Source: Streptomyces vilmorinianum (lineage in GTDB: Bacteria; Actinomycetota; Actinomycetes; Streptomycetales; Streptomycetaceae). From it: a DNA stretch of 64,000 nt. Location of the stretch: assembly GCF_005517195.1 (NCBI RefSeq), contig NZ_CP040244.1, forward strand, positions 7,024,001 through 7,088,000, given 5' to 3'. Below the pieces are notes generated by a model that did no database searches, had not been told where the DNA came from, and saw only the letters and a list, made by a program, of their open reading frames with translations. Each line of letters opens with the position of its first letter. The stretch's first letter is position 1. The position numbers and the translations under genes are program-made. This document shows positions 16,288 to 24,224 of this stretch, piece by piece.

Positions 16288-17106
16288 GTGAACAACGGGA
16301 ACAACGGGAGCCCAGGGGCCGCGAAGGCGTTCGGAAGACTGCTGCGGTTCTACCGGGAGCGGGCGAAGGTGTCGCAGGAGCTGCTGGGGAAGGAGACCGG
16401 ATATTCCAAGTCCCAGGTGGCGATGATCGAGCGCGGGGAGCGTCGGGCGAAGGGTCGGTTCGTCGAGATCGCGGACGGGATGCTGAGTGCACAAGGTGCA
16501 CTGCTGGAGGTCGCGGAGGAGGTGACGGCGAGTGGGGTGGCGGCGTGGTTCGAGGACTACCTGGTGGAGGAGCTGAAGGCGGCGGGCATCCACAAGTACG
16601 AGAACCATCTGATTCCGGGGCTGCTCCAGAACGAGGACTATGCGCACGCCGCCTTCGTCTCCGAGCGCCCGCCGCTGGACGAGGAGGAGATCGAGGCGGG
16701 TGTCGCGGCCCGACTGGCGCGGCAGCCGCTGCTCTTCCGCAGGCCCGCGCCTCTGGTCACCTTCGTCCTGGAGAAGGCAGCGCTCACCAAGCCCCTCGGC
16801 GGCAAGGGCGTCCTCCGAAAGAATCTGCTGCACATCCTCGAAGTCGGGCAGCTGCCCAACGTCGAGATCCAGGTGATGCCAGAAGATCGGGAGACGCACG
16901 CAGGGCTCAGCGGTCCCTTCACCCTGCTGGAGACCGAGGAGCGCCGCAGTCAACTGGTCTATGTCGAAGGACAGGGCGGAAGGTACTTTCTCAGCGAACA
17001 GCCGGACGTGGGGGACGCCTTCGCCCGATACAGCACCCTGCGGGCGCAGGCCCTCACCCCGGAGGACTCCGTACGACTGATCGAACAGGTGGAACGAGAG
17101 CTATGA
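16288..17106 (+). CDS. WhiJ-like XRE regulator (DUF5753)
   Basis: 272 residues. An N-terminal XRE helix-turn-helix (FGRLLRFYRERAKVSQELLG, then SKSQVAMIERGERRAKGRF) is followed by the DUF5753 domain with its typical phrases (WFEDYLVEELKAAGIHKYEN, LIPGLLQNEDYAHA, VEIQVMPEDRETHAGLSGPF, LVYVEGQGGRYF). Such regulators control development and antibiotic production through paired DUF397 proteins. GTG 16288 is set by a GGGGAGG ribosome site 6 nt upstream. The stop overlaps the DUF397 start by 4 nt. Confidence 0.9.
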   Translation: MNNGNNGSPGAAKAFGRLLRFYRERAKVSQELLGKETGYSKSQVAMIERGERRAKGRFVEIADGMLSAQGALLEVAEEVTASGVAAWFEDYLVEELKAAGIHKYENHLIPGLLQNEDYAHAAFVSERPPLDEEEIEAGVAARLARQPLLFRRPAPLVTFVLEKAALTKPLGGKGVLRKNLLHILEVGQLPNVEIQVMPEDRETHAGLSGPFTLLETEERRSQLVYVEGQGGRYFLSEQPDVGDAFARYSTLRAQALTPEDSVRLIEQVEREL

Positions 17107-17282
17107 GCACCGACCTCAACTGGTTCAAGAGCAGCTACAGCAGCGGCCAGGGTGGCGACTGCGTCGAGGTCGCCGCCTGCCCCCACACCGTCCACGTCCG
17201 CGACTCCAAGGACACCACCCGCCCCGCCTTCACGGTCTCCCCCGCCGCCTGGTCCACCTTCCTCCAGGACCTCGCTGCGTGA
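17103..17282 (+). CDS. DUF397 protein, partner of the XRE regulator
   Basis: 59 residues with the complete family signature: WFKSSYSSGQGGDCVEVA, then VHVRDSKD, then FTVSPAAWSTFLQDL. DUF397 proteins act as antitoxin-like or modulating partners of DUF5753 regulators. Translation is coupled to the upstream gene (ATGA overlap). A strong terminator follows 6 nt after the stop. Confidence 0.92.
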   Translation: MSTDLNWFKSSYSSGQGGDCVEVAACPHTVHVRDSKDTTRPAFTVSPAAWSTFLQDLAA

Positions 17283-17288
17283 CGTGCC

Positions 17289-17311
17289 GCGCCCGCTCGG
17301 AGAGCGGGCGC
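17289..17311. terminator. Bidirectional terminator
   Basis: Perfect 10-bp GC stem with a 3-nt loop, exactly between the stop of DUF397 (17282) and the stop of the convergent lysE-type gene (17316). Confidence 0.85.
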
Positions 17312-17315
17312 ACCG

Positions 17316-17939
17316 TCAGCCCTCGACAGCCATCCGGACGCCGAGGGCGAGCAGAACACCGCCGGAGACCTGCTCAAGTCGCTTGCGTACGTTGGCTCGT
17401 GAGATGACCTTCCTCATTCGGCCGACGAACCATACGTACAGGCCGTAATAGCCGACCTCGAAGATCGCCCAGATCGCCGCCAGGCCGATCATGGTGGGCA
17501 GATGAGGTGCGCCCGCGGGTACGAACTGCGGGAGGAAGGACATCGCGAAGACGGCGGCCTTGGGGTTGGCCAGGTTCAGCAGCAGGCCGGAGCGGTACGA
17601 GGTCCATCCCGAGCGCACGGCGGCCGCTGCCTCCCGGTCGCCCTCCTCGCCAGGCCCTCGGCGGGCGTCGATCAGCGCCTTGATGCCGAAGACGATCAGG
17701 GTGATCGCACCCGCGATCCGCATGATGTCGTACGCCAGCTGAGAGGCCAGGAGCAGTGCGGTGAGCCCCAGTGCGGCGACGACACCCCAGATGAAGACGC
17801 CGGTCTCGTTGCCGAGCACCGTGAGGAAGCCGGCGCGCCTGCTGCGCAGGGACTGCCGGATGATCAGCATGGTGCTCGGGCCGGGCGAGGCCGCGATCAG
17901 CGTGCAGGCGCCGAGAAAGGCGAGAAGAGTGCTCAGCAT
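17316..17939 (-). CDS. LysE-family amino-acid/metabolite exporter
   Basis: 207 residues, the usual size for the family, with about six membrane helices. The N-terminus LLAFLGACTLIAASPGPSTMLIIRQSL carries the conserved SPGP signature. Central features GNETGVFIWGVVAALGL and SGLLLNLANPKAAVFAMSFLPQFV (NPKA motif) complete the LysE/RhtB pattern. It exports an amino acid or derivative across the cytoplasmic membrane; the specificity is not readable. ATG 17939 was preferred to ATG 17948, since the family start is close to the first helix. Confidence 0.9.
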   Translation of the reverse strand: MLSTLLAFLGACTLIAASPGPSTMLIIRQSLRSRRAGFLTVLGNETGVFIWGVVAALGLTALLLASQLAYDIMRIAGAITLIVFGIKALIDARRGPGEEGDREAAAAVRSGWTSYRSGLLLNLANPKAAVFAMSFLPQFVPAGAPHLPTMIGLAAIWAIFEVGYYGLYVWFVGRMRKVISRANVRKRLEQVSGGVLLALGVRMAVEG

Positions 17940-17991
17940 GCGCCCCATCGTGAGCGCCGCCGCCCGATCATGTCCATACGCCCCCTGGCGG

Positions 17992-18015
17992 GGGTACGGG
18001 TACGTACCCGTACCC
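17992..18015. promoter_or_regulatory. 24-bp perfect palindrome upstream of the toxin-antitoxin pair
   Basis: GGGTACGGGTAC followed by its exact complement, ending 23 bp before the antitoxin start and built from GTACGGGTAC units. It lies over the expected promoter and is the probable autoregulatory operator of the ribbon-helix-helix antitoxin. Confidence 0.75.
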
Positions 18016-18038
18016 TGGGGCTGGGAAGGAGTACAACC

Positions 18039-18296
18039 ATGTCCGATGCCAACGTCCGCATCCCTGAGGAAGCCAAGGACCGGCTCGCCGCCATAGCGGC
18101 CGCCGAGGGCCTGTCGCTGCGCGCCTACCTGGCCCGCCTGGCCGAGACCCTGCTCACCCCCGCCGAGCGGGCCGAGCGGGCGGAGCGGGCGCTGGCCGCG
18201 TTGAAGGAATGGAACGGCTATTCTCCGACCGCCGCTGAGCAGCAGGACCTCGACAGCGAGCTGGACCGGCGCCTGGCGCAGGTGACCACCCGGTGA
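18039..18296 (+). CDS. Ribbon-helix-helix antitoxin-like protein
   Basis: 85 residues. The N-terminus (ANVRIPEEAKDRLAAIAAAE, then GLSLRAYLARLAETLLTP) is a ribbon-helix-helix DNA-binding module, and the C-terminal half is an acidic/charged helix suited to masking a toxin. ATG 18039 follows GGGAAGGAG with good spacing. It overlaps the next gene by 4 nt (GTGA), the classic antitoxin-first arrangement, and sits behind a 24-bp palindrome. Confidence 0.85.
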   Translation: MSDANVRIPEEAKDRLAAIAAAEGLSLRAYLARLAETLLTPAERAERAERALAALKEWNGYSPTAAEQQDLDSELDRRLAQVTTR

Positions 18297-18673
18297 GCGA
18301 CGCCGTGCACATCGTTCTGGACGACACCGCGATGGCGGCTGCCGGACAGGGCAATGTCCTTGCCTCTCGCCTGATCCACCGGGCCCACGCCGAATCGGGA
18401 TGGTTCCTGTACGTCCCTGCCTGCGCCCTCGTCGAAGCCGATCGTGCCCGGCCGGGGACGGCGGAGCACCTCGCCGCACTGCCCGGGATCACCGTCCTCG
18501 ATCTGGATCTTCCCGCCGCCCTGGCCGTGGCGCGGCAGGAGACCTGGGCCGCGGCGCACAGTCAGTACGCGGCGCAGCCCACCGCGGACCGGCCCGACGG
18601 GGCGATCATCGCCACCACCGAGCCCGGTCGGTGGGCAGGTGAGCCGGTCCGTGTCCTGGACCTCACTCCCTGA
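18293..18673 (+). CDS. PIN-like toxin of a toxin-antitoxin pair
   Basis: 126 residues. VHIVLDDTAMAAAGQGN supplies the first acidic residues, PACALVEAD the second acidic position, and RPDGAIIATTEP the third; this spacing resembles compact PIN ribonucleases (VapC-like) found in Streptomyces. Expected activity is RNA cleavage in the cytoplasm when the antitoxin is lost. The sequence is divergent, so catalytic competence is uncertain; the operon context is the stronger evidence. Confidence 0.7.
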   Translation: MSDAVHIVLDDTAMAAAGQGNVLASRLIHRAHAESGWFLYVPACALVEADRARPGTAEHLAALPGITVLDLDLPAALAVARQETWAAAHSQYAAQPTADRPDGAIIATTEPGRWAGEPVRVLDLTP

Positions 18674-18679
18674 ACCACG

Positions 18680-19570
18680 TCAGGACGTCAGGACCCCGTT
18701 GAGGAACGGCTCCACGGCGTCGCGCCAGGCCTTCGCGTGTTCGGAGGCGTACGGGAGGAGGTGGCCCGCGTCGGGGACCTCGGCGTAGGCGCCGTGGGGG
18801 AGGACGCGGACCATTTCCTGGGCCTCGGCGCGGCCCAGTTCGCCGTCCAGGCCGCGGACGACGAGGGTGGGGCAGGTGACTTGGGCGAGGGAGTCCCAGT
18901 GGGCGTCGTGGACCCAGGTCTCGCGGGAGGTCAGCATCTGGGCCGGGTCGAAGACGGGGTGCCAGCCGTCCGCGCGCTCGGTCATCACCTCGGCGAAGAA
19001 CTCGCCGCGCGCGGGGTGGGGTTGCTCGAGCCACGGGTCGTCCTCGCCGAACCACTTCCGTACGGCGTCGAGGGTCGGGAAGGGGGCGGGCCAGCGGCGG
19101 AACCAGTCCTGCCACTCGCGCTGCGAGTTGGCTCCGAGGGCCGAGGCCCGCATGTCGCAGATGACCAGGGCCCGTACCAGGTCGGGGCGTTCGGCGGCGA
19201 GCTGCCAGGCCGTGAGGGCGCCCATCGAGTGGCCGACGAGGGTGACGGGGCCGAGGTCGAGCTGTTCGACGGCGGCGGCCGCGTCCGCGACGTACGCCTC
19301 GCGCGTGAAGGGGCCGGCGGCCGGCTTCTCGCTGTGGCCGTGGCCGCGTTGGTCGAGGGCGAGGACCCGGTGGCCGCCCGCGAGCCAGCGCGCCGTGGGG
19401 GCCCAGTGGGAAGCGCGTCCCATCAGGCCATGGAGCAGTAAGACCCCGGACGCCGCCGATCCTCCGGACGTACCGGCGCCCTCACCTCCCCCCGGCGCCC
19501 GGCTCTCCCCGAACTCCCAGGCAGCCAGGCGTACGCCGTCGGCTCCGGTGACGTCATGACGTCGGACCAT
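18680..19570 (-). CDS. Alpha/beta hydrolase
   Basis: 296 residues with a full catalytic triad pattern. The oxyanion HG motif is GVLLLHGLMGRASHW, the nucleophile elbow is VGHSMG, the acid lies in LVVRGLDGELGRAE, and the histidine is DAGHLLPYASEH. This is the epoxide-hydrolase/esterase-like branch. A Gly/Ser insert (GGGEGAGTSGGSAAS) precedes the first core strand. ATG 19570 is preceded by AGGGA; GTG 19582 is possible. It ends 6 nt after the convergent toxin gene without a clear terminator. Confidence 0.88.
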   Translation of the reverse strand: MVRRHDVTGADGVRLAAWEFGESRAPGGGEGAGTSGGSAASGVLLLHGLMGRASHWAPTARWLAGGHRVLALDQRGHGHSEKPAAGPFTREAYVADAAAAVEQLDLGPVTLVGHSMGALTAWQLAAERPDLVRALVICDMRASALGANSQREWQDWFRRWPAPFPTLDAVRKWFGEDDPWLEQPHPARGEFFAEVMTERADGWHPVFDPAQMLTSRETWVHDAHWDSLAQVTCPTLVVRGLDGELGRAEAQEMVRVLPHGAYAEVPDAGHLLPYASEHAKAWRDAVEPFLNGVLTS

Positions 19571-19802
19571 GTTCCCTGGCACCCCCTCTTCCCATCGAGC
19601 GTGTCGAGCTCCGCCAGACTATCGAACCCTTATTCGAAAATGCGCTTCTGCCACGCAACACCCCTCGTTCGAGTGACAGCGCTCAAGGATTGGCGCGCGC
19701 TGCCGAGGGGAGATCTTCTGCGGGAGGCGGACCGCTCGGGGAAAACGGTCCGAGGGGATGACCCTGGGAGCTCGGGGCTCCGGGTCAGCACAGGGGAGGA
19801 CA

Positions 19803-19830
19803 GGCCCCGGCGCCCATGGGCGCCGGGGCC
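19803..19830. terminator. Perfect 28-bp hairpin in a gene-free stretch
   Basis: Fourteen-bp self-complementary arms of nearly pure GC. It lies in the 457-bp interval 19571-20027 that has no supported gene, upstream of the hydrolase and downstream of dmdR1, and probably acts as a second stop for dmdR1 transcripts. Confidence 0.55.
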
Positions 19831-19960
19831 CTCTGTCTGATGACGCACCGCCCCCGACGCCCTCATCGCAGACCCTCCCCGGCCTCGCACCCGGCCTCGC
19901 ACGACCTGACCCCAGCCTGGCACGCCGAGAATGCGGCCGTGGCGATTCCGCCGTAAAACG

Positions 19961-20012
19961 GGCCCGGCCGGTTGCGAGAGACTCCTGAGAGCACCTCGCA
20001 ACCGGCCGGGCC
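19961..20012 (-). terminator. Terminator of dmdR1
   Basis: Perfect 18-bp stem (19961-19978 with 19995-20012, 16-nt loop), 16 nt after the dmdR1 stop codon. Confidence 0.8.
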
Positions 20013-20027
20013 GGTAGATGGTGGGGC

Positions 20028-20720
20028 CTACCGCTTGGCGACGAAGACGTGCGCCGCGACGTCCGCGGCCAGCTCCGCCGCCTCGCCGCTGCTGCCGACC
20101 AGGACACCGCCCGCCGACTCCGTCACGCTCACCACGGAGCCGGGCTGCACGCCCGCACGCCGCAGCGTGTACATCAGCTGGGCGTCCGTCTGGATGGGCT
20201 CGCCGATCCGGCGCACGATCACCGTCTTGGCCTCGCCGCTCGCGTCCAGGTCCGCGAGCGACACCATCGAGTCGTCGAGGAAGGACTCCGCCTCGGCCTT
20301 CTCGCCCAGCTCCTCCAGACCCGGGATCGGGTTGCCGTACGGCGACTCCGTCGGGTGCCGCAGCAGCTCCAGCACGCGCCGCTCCACGGCCTCGCTCATC
20401 ACGTGCTCCCAGCGGCACGCCTCCGCGTGGACCTGCTCCCACTCCAGGCCGATCACGTCGACGAGCAGGCACTCGGCGAGCCGGTGCTTGCGCATGACGC
20501 GCGTGGCCAGCCGCCGGCCCTCGTCCGTCAGCTCCAGGTGCCGGTCGGAGGCGACAGCCACCAGACCGTCGCGCTCCATACGGGCCACCGTCTGGCTCAC
20601 CGTGGGGCCGCTCTGATCGAGCCGCTCCGCGATCCGGGCGCGCATGGGGACCACACCTTCCTCTTCCAGCTCGAGGATGGTGCGGAGATACATCTCCGTT
20701 GTGTCGATCAGTCCGGACAT
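20028..20720 (-). CDS. dmdR1: Iron-dependent repressor, DtxR family (DmdR1-like)
   Basis: 230 residues, the length of Streptomyces DmdR1. The N-terminal winged helix (MSGLIDTTEMYLRTILELEE, then PTVSQTVARMERDGLV) is followed by the dimer/metal domain with the DtxR ligands Met10 and Cys-Glu-His in EACRWEHVMSEAVE, and a C-terminal SH3-like domain (RRAGVQPGSVVSVTES). With Fe(II) it should repress siderophore and iron-uptake genes. Identity as DmdR1 is supported by the neighbour, a SIS-domain protein, which is the arrangement I recall from S. coelicolor. A long open frame on the opposite strand is discussed in the findings. Confidence 0.92.
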   Translation of the reverse strand: MSGLIDTTEMYLRTILELEEEGVVPMRARIAERLDQSGPTVSQTVARMERDGLVAVASDRHLELTDEGRRLATRVMRKHRLAECLLVDVIGLEWEQVHAEACRWEHVMSEAVERRVLELLRHPTESPYGNPIPGLEELGEKAEAESFLDDSMVSLADLDASGEAKTVIVRRIGEPIQTDAQLMYTLRRAGVQPGSVVSVTESAGGVLVGSSGEAAELAADVAAHVFVAKR

Positions 20721-20882
20721 ACGTGCCCCTCGATGAGTCGTGCGCTGGCCCTGCCCCAATTCTGACGCATCCCACCGACAACCGTGCCGCGCTGACCGAA
20801 GGGCGGTATTGACAGGGCAATGGTCCAGACCGCAACGTGATCCGCGACACGGCGACGTGACACGACGAGAAGGGCCTCTGGG

Positions 20883-21638
20883 ATGAGCGAGAGCAAGCTG
20901 GCCGGGCAGTTCTTCGACGCCGCGATCGGTCTGCTGCAGCGGGTACGCGACGAGGACGCGGAGGAGATCGCCGCCGCCGGCGCCGCGATCGCCGCCGCCG
21001 TCGCCTCGGGCCATCACCTCTTCGCCTTCGGTGCCGGACACTCCTCCCTCGCCGCCCAGGACGTCGTCTACCGTGCGGGCGGCCTCGCCCTGATGAACCT
21101 GCTGGCCGTACCGGGGGTCGTGGGCGTCGACGTCATGCCGGCGACGCTCGGCTCGGCCCTGGAACGCGTGGACGGCCTCGCGGGCGCGGTGCTCGACTCC
21201 TCGCCCGCCCGGTCCGGAGACGTCCTGATCATCGTCTCCCTCTCCGGCCGCAACGCCCTGCCCGTCGAGATGGCGATGAACGCCCGCGCCCTGGGCCTGA
21301 CCGTCATCGGGGTGACCTCGGTGGCGTACGCGACGGAGACGAAGTCCCGGCACGTCTCGGGGACGTATCTGAAGGACCACTGCGACATCGTCCTCGACTC
21401 GAAGATCGCCATCGGCGACGCCGAACTCACCCACGAGGGCATCGAGGCCCCCTTCGCCCCCGCCTCGACGGTCGTCACCAGCGCCCTGATGCAGGCCACG
21501 ATGGCGGCGGCGGCCGAGGAGATGGTCCGCCTCGGCATCGAGCCGCCGCTGCTGCGCTCGGGGAACGTCGACGGCGGGCACGAGTGGAACGGACGCGTGA
21601 TGGACGAGTACCGCGACCGGATCTTCTACCGCCGCTGA
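20883..21638 (+). CDS. SIS-domain sugar-phosphate-binding protein
   Basis: 251 residues of the SIS (sugar isomerase) fold: HHLFAFGAGHSSLAAQDVVY, GDVLIIVSLSGRNALPVEMA and LGLTVIGVTSVAYATETKS give the phosphosugar-binding loops, with the family phrase DGGHEWNGRVMDEYRDRI near the end (SIS domain-containing UPF0309 type). It probably isomerises or senses a phosphosugar in the cytoplasm. ATG 20883 is clear. It diverges from dmdR1 with a 162-bp gap. Confidence 0.88.
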   Translation: MSESKLAGQFFDAAIGLLQRVRDEDAEEIAAAGAAIAAAVASGHHLFAFGAGHSSLAAQDVVYRAGGLALMNLLAVPGVVGVDVMPATLGSALERVDGLAGAVLDSSPARSGDVLIIVSLSGRNALPVEMAMNARALGLTVIGVTSVAYATETKSRHVSGTYLKDHCDIVLDSKIAIGDAELTHEGIEAPFAPASTVVTSALMQATMAAAAEEMVRLGIEPPLLRSGNVDGGHEWNGRVMDEYRDRIFYRR

Positions 21639-21673
21639 GCGCCGGGGGCGCACCCCCTCCACCAGGGGGCGTT

Positions 21674-21710
21674 GCATGTTCATGCGAAGGAGTGCATACT
21701 TCTGCGTATG
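21674..21710 (+). promoter_or_regulatory. Two ARG-box-like inverted repeats at the argG start
   Basis: GCATG-TT-CATGC (21674-21685) and CATAC-6 nt-GTATG (21695-21710) lie about 20 bp centre to centre, the second covering the argG start codon. Spacing and the TGCAT-type half-sites resemble tandem boxes bound by the arginine repressor in Streptomyces. The only ribosome-site-like AAGGAG (21687-21692) sits between them and is 15 nt from ATG, which is long. Confidence 0.55.
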
Positions 21711-23150
21711 TCCAAAGTGCTCACCTCCCTGCCCGTCGCCGCTCGTGTCGGAATCGCCTTCTCCGGGGGCCTCGACACCTCGGTAGCGGTCGCCTGGATG
21801 CGGGAGAAGGGTGCCGTGCCGTGCACCTACACCGCTGACATCGGCCAGTACGACGAGCCCGACATCGCGTCGGTGCCCGGTCGCGCCAAGGCGTACGGCG
21901 CCGAGATCGCCCGCCTGGTCGACTGCCGGGCCGCCCTCGTGGAGGAGGGGCTCGCGGCCCTGACGTGCGGGGCGTTCCACATCCGGTCCGGCGGCCGCGC
22001 GTACTTCAACACCACGCCGCTGGCGCGGGCCGTCACGGGCACCCTGCTGGTGCGCGCGATGCTCGAGGACGACGTGCAGGTCTGGGGCGACGGCTCCACC
22101 TTCAAGGGCAACGACATCGAGCGGTTCTACCGCTACGGCCTGCTGGCGAACCCCTCCCTGCGGATCTACAAGCCGTGGCTGGACGCCGAGTTCGTCACCG
22201 AGCTCGGTGGCCGCAAGGAGATGTCCGAGTGGCTGCTCGAGCGCGACCTGCCCTACCGGGACAGCGCGGAGAAGGCCTACTCCACGGACGCGAACATCTG
22301 GGGCGCGACCCACGAGGCCAAGGCGCTGGAGCACCTCGACGCGAGCATGGAGACCGTCCAGCCGATCATGGGCGTGCGGTTCTGGGACGACGCCACGCAG
22401 ATCGCCGCCGAGGACGTCACGATCGGTTTCGAGCAGGGCCGGCCGGTGACGATCAACGGCAAGACGTTCGCCTCCGACGTCGACCTGGTCCTGGAGGCCA
22501 ACGCCATCGGCGGCCGGCACGGCATGGGCATGTCCGACCAGATCGAGAACCGGGTCATCGAGGCCAAGAGCCGGGGCATCTACGAGGCGCCGGGCATGGC
22601 GCTGCTGCACGCGGCGTACGAGCGGCTCGTCAACGCGATCCACAACGAGGACACCCTCTCGATCTACTACAGCGAGGGACGGCGGCTCGGCAGGCTCCTG
22701 TACGAGGGCCGCTGGCTGGACCCGCAGGCGATGATGCTGCGCGAGTCGCTGCAGCGCTGGGTCGGCACGGCGGTGACCGGCGAGGTGACCCTCCGGCTGC
22801 GTCGCGGCGAGGACTACACCATCCTCAACACCACGGGCCCCGCGTTCAGTTACCACCCGGACAAGCTCTCCATGGAGCGGACCGAGGACGCCGCCTTCGG
22901 GCCGGTCGACCGCATCGGTCAGCTGACCATGCGTAACCTCGACATCGCCGACTCCCGCTCCAAGCTGGAGCTGTACGCCGGACTCGGCATGATCGGCACC
23001 CCGACCCCGGCACCGATCGGTGCCGCCCGGACGACCAGCCTGATCGGCGCGCTGCACGAGGGCGGCGCCGAGGCGATCGCGTCCGGCGGGAAGACGGACG
23101 AGGACGACGAGCTGCTCGACCACGCGGCGATGGAGTCCGGGACCGACTGA
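21708..23150 (+). CDS. argG: Argininosuccinate synthase
   Basis: 480 residues. It joins citrulline and aspartate using ATP in arginine biosynthesis. The ATP loop is RVGIAFSGGLDTSVAVAW; further conserved parts are CTYTADIGQYDEPDI, FHIRSGGRAYFNTTPLARA, VWGDGSTFKGNDIERFYRYG and NIWGATHEAKALEHL. The length and sequence fit the longer ArgG subgroup (E. coli type), not the roughly 400-residue form. Start ATG 21708 matches the family N-terminus MSKVLTSLP. It is transcribed away from the SIS gene after a 69-bp gap with ARG-box-like sites, so arginine repression is likely. A strong terminator follows. Confidence 0.95.
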   Translation: MSKVLTSLPVAARVGIAFSGGLDTSVAVAWMREKGAVPCTYTADIGQYDEPDIASVPGRAKAYGAEIARLVDCRAALVEEGLAALTCGAFHIRSGGRAYFNTTPLARAVTGTLLVRAMLEDDVQVWGDGSTFKGNDIERFYRYGLLANPSLRIYKPWLDAEFVTELGGRKEMSEWLLERDLPYRDSAEKAYSTDANIWGATHEAKALEHLDASMETVQPIMGVRFWDDATQIAAEDVTIGFEQGRPVTINGKTFASDVDLVLEANAIGGRHGMGMSDQIENRVIEAKSRGIYEAPGMALLHAAYERLVNAIHNEDTLSIYYSEGRRLGRLLYEGRWLDPQAMMLRESLQRWVGTAVTGEVTLRLRRGEDYTILNTTGPAFSYHPDKLSMERTEDAAFGPVDRIGQLTMRNLDIADSRSKLELYAGLGMIGTPTPAPIGAARTTSLIGALHEGGAEAIASGGKTDEDDELLDHAAMESGTD

Positions 23151-23183
23151 CGGTACGTACGGGACGCCACGTACGGACATAGA

Positions 23184-23216
23184 AAGGGACACCCCCTTGG
23201 TTAGGGGGTGTCCCTT
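23184..23216. terminator. Bidirectional terminator between argG and merR-type gene
   Basis: Perfect 13-bp stem AAGGGACACCCCC with 7-nt loop, followed by TTGTTA. The stop codon of the convergent regulator (23201-23203) sits in the loop, so the hairpin doubles as the end of that coding sequence. Confidence 0.88.
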
Positions 23217-24151
23217 GTTACGTCTGCTGCTATGTCCCCGCCCAGCGCGGCGCAGAGCCAGTAGTGCGCGGCGCCGGGGGTGGGTTCCGCCGGGCCGGAC
23301 GCGGGGGTGGCCAGTTCGGCGGCGAGTTGCCAGTAGCGGCCGATCACCGGATGGGCACCCTGCGCGAGCGTGCCCTTGAGGCTGCGGCGGAAGGCGGGGG
23401 TGTCCGCCGTGCCCCGCGTGCCGTGCGAGCGGGCGTAGGCGGAGACGAAGCAGTCGAGCGCCTCGCCCGCGCGGGGTGCCCGCCCGGCCCGCAGGTCCGG
23501 CGCGGCCAGTGCGTACGCCTCGCCGAGCCCCTCGTAGAGCACGCTCGGGCGGCCGTCCCCGTCGTCGGGATGCACGACGAGTCGACGCCCGTCGGCCATG
23601 GCGTCGGAGACGAGGGCGTGCAGGCGGGCGAAGGCCAGCACCTGGGCAGGCGTCGGATCCTCCGGTGGCTGCGGAACCGCCGCGTCGACGACCGTGGCGG
23701 CGACCCGCGCCGGAAGCCGTACGGGGAGCGTACGGCGCCAGAAACGCACCAGGGCCGCCGTGTCGGGCAGGGCGGGTACGGCCCCGAGCAGCCGCAGGCG
23801 CTCCGCGCGCTCCCCGGCGGTGCAGTCCTGGAGGAGCCGGAGGGACGCCTCCTGCCAGCGCAGCGCGGTCAGCCGTGAGCCGAGCTCCCGCAGCCGCCCC
23901 GCGATGACGTCCTCCAGCGTGTCGTCCTGGTCGAGGACCCGGCCCACCGTCGGGACCGGCAGGTCGAGGGTGCGCAGCGAGCGGATCAGCCGGAGCCGGT
24001 CGAGCGCCTCGGGCCCGTACCGGCGGTGGCCGCCGCTGCTGCGGCCGGCCTCGGGCAGCAGACCTCGGTCGGAGTAGAAGCGCACGGTCTTGACGGTGAC
24101 GCTCGCGCGCTCGGCGAGCTCTCCGATGCTCCATATGCCTTCGGCGGCCAC
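23201..24151 (-). CDS. MerR-family regulator with large effector domain
   Basis: 316 residues. The N-terminal MerR winged helix is complete (WSIGELAERASVTVKTVRFY, then SDRGLLPEAGRSSGGHRRYG). Unlike short metal-type MerR proteins, it has about 240 further residues with helical repeats (LQDCTAGERAERLRLLGAV, GALDCFVSAYARSHG-like segment, HPVIGRYWQLAAELA) that probably bind an organic ligand. It diverges from a two-domain hydrolase and should act on the 19-bp-spaced promoter between them. GTG 24151 is the first in-frame start before the conserved domain. Confidence 0.88.
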   Translation of the reverse strand: MAAEGIWSIGELAERASVTVKTVRFYSDRGLLPEAGRSSGGHRRYGPEALDRLRLIRSLRTLDLPVPTVGRVLDQDDTLEDVIAGRLRELGSRLTALRWQEASLRLLQDCTAGERAERLRLLGAVPALPDTAALVRFWRRTLPVRLPARVAATVVDAAVPQPPEDPTPAQVLAFARLHALVSDAMADGRRLVVHPDDGDGRPSVLYEGLGEAYALAAPDLRAGRAPRAGEALDCFVSAYARSHGTRGTADTPAFRRSLKGTLAQGAHPVIGRYWQLAAELATPASGPAEPTPGAAHYWLCAALGGDIAADVTRDTP

Positions 24152-24154
24152 GAC

Positions 24155-24185
24155 TTGAACCTCCCTCAGGGGGAGTTCCTACGGT
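24155..24185 (+). promoter_or_regulatory. MerR-type promoter with 19-bp spacer
   Basis: TTGAAC (24155-24160), exactly 19 bp, then TACGGT (24180-24185), reading towards the hydrolase at 24225. The spacer holds an imperfect dyad centred on CTCAGG. An over-long spacer with a dyad is the hallmark of promoters that MerR proteins untwist on induction. Confidence 0.75.
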
Positions 24186-24224
24186 ACCGGCGAGGCCGAA
24201 AGAGCAGACGGCGAGGAGACGATC

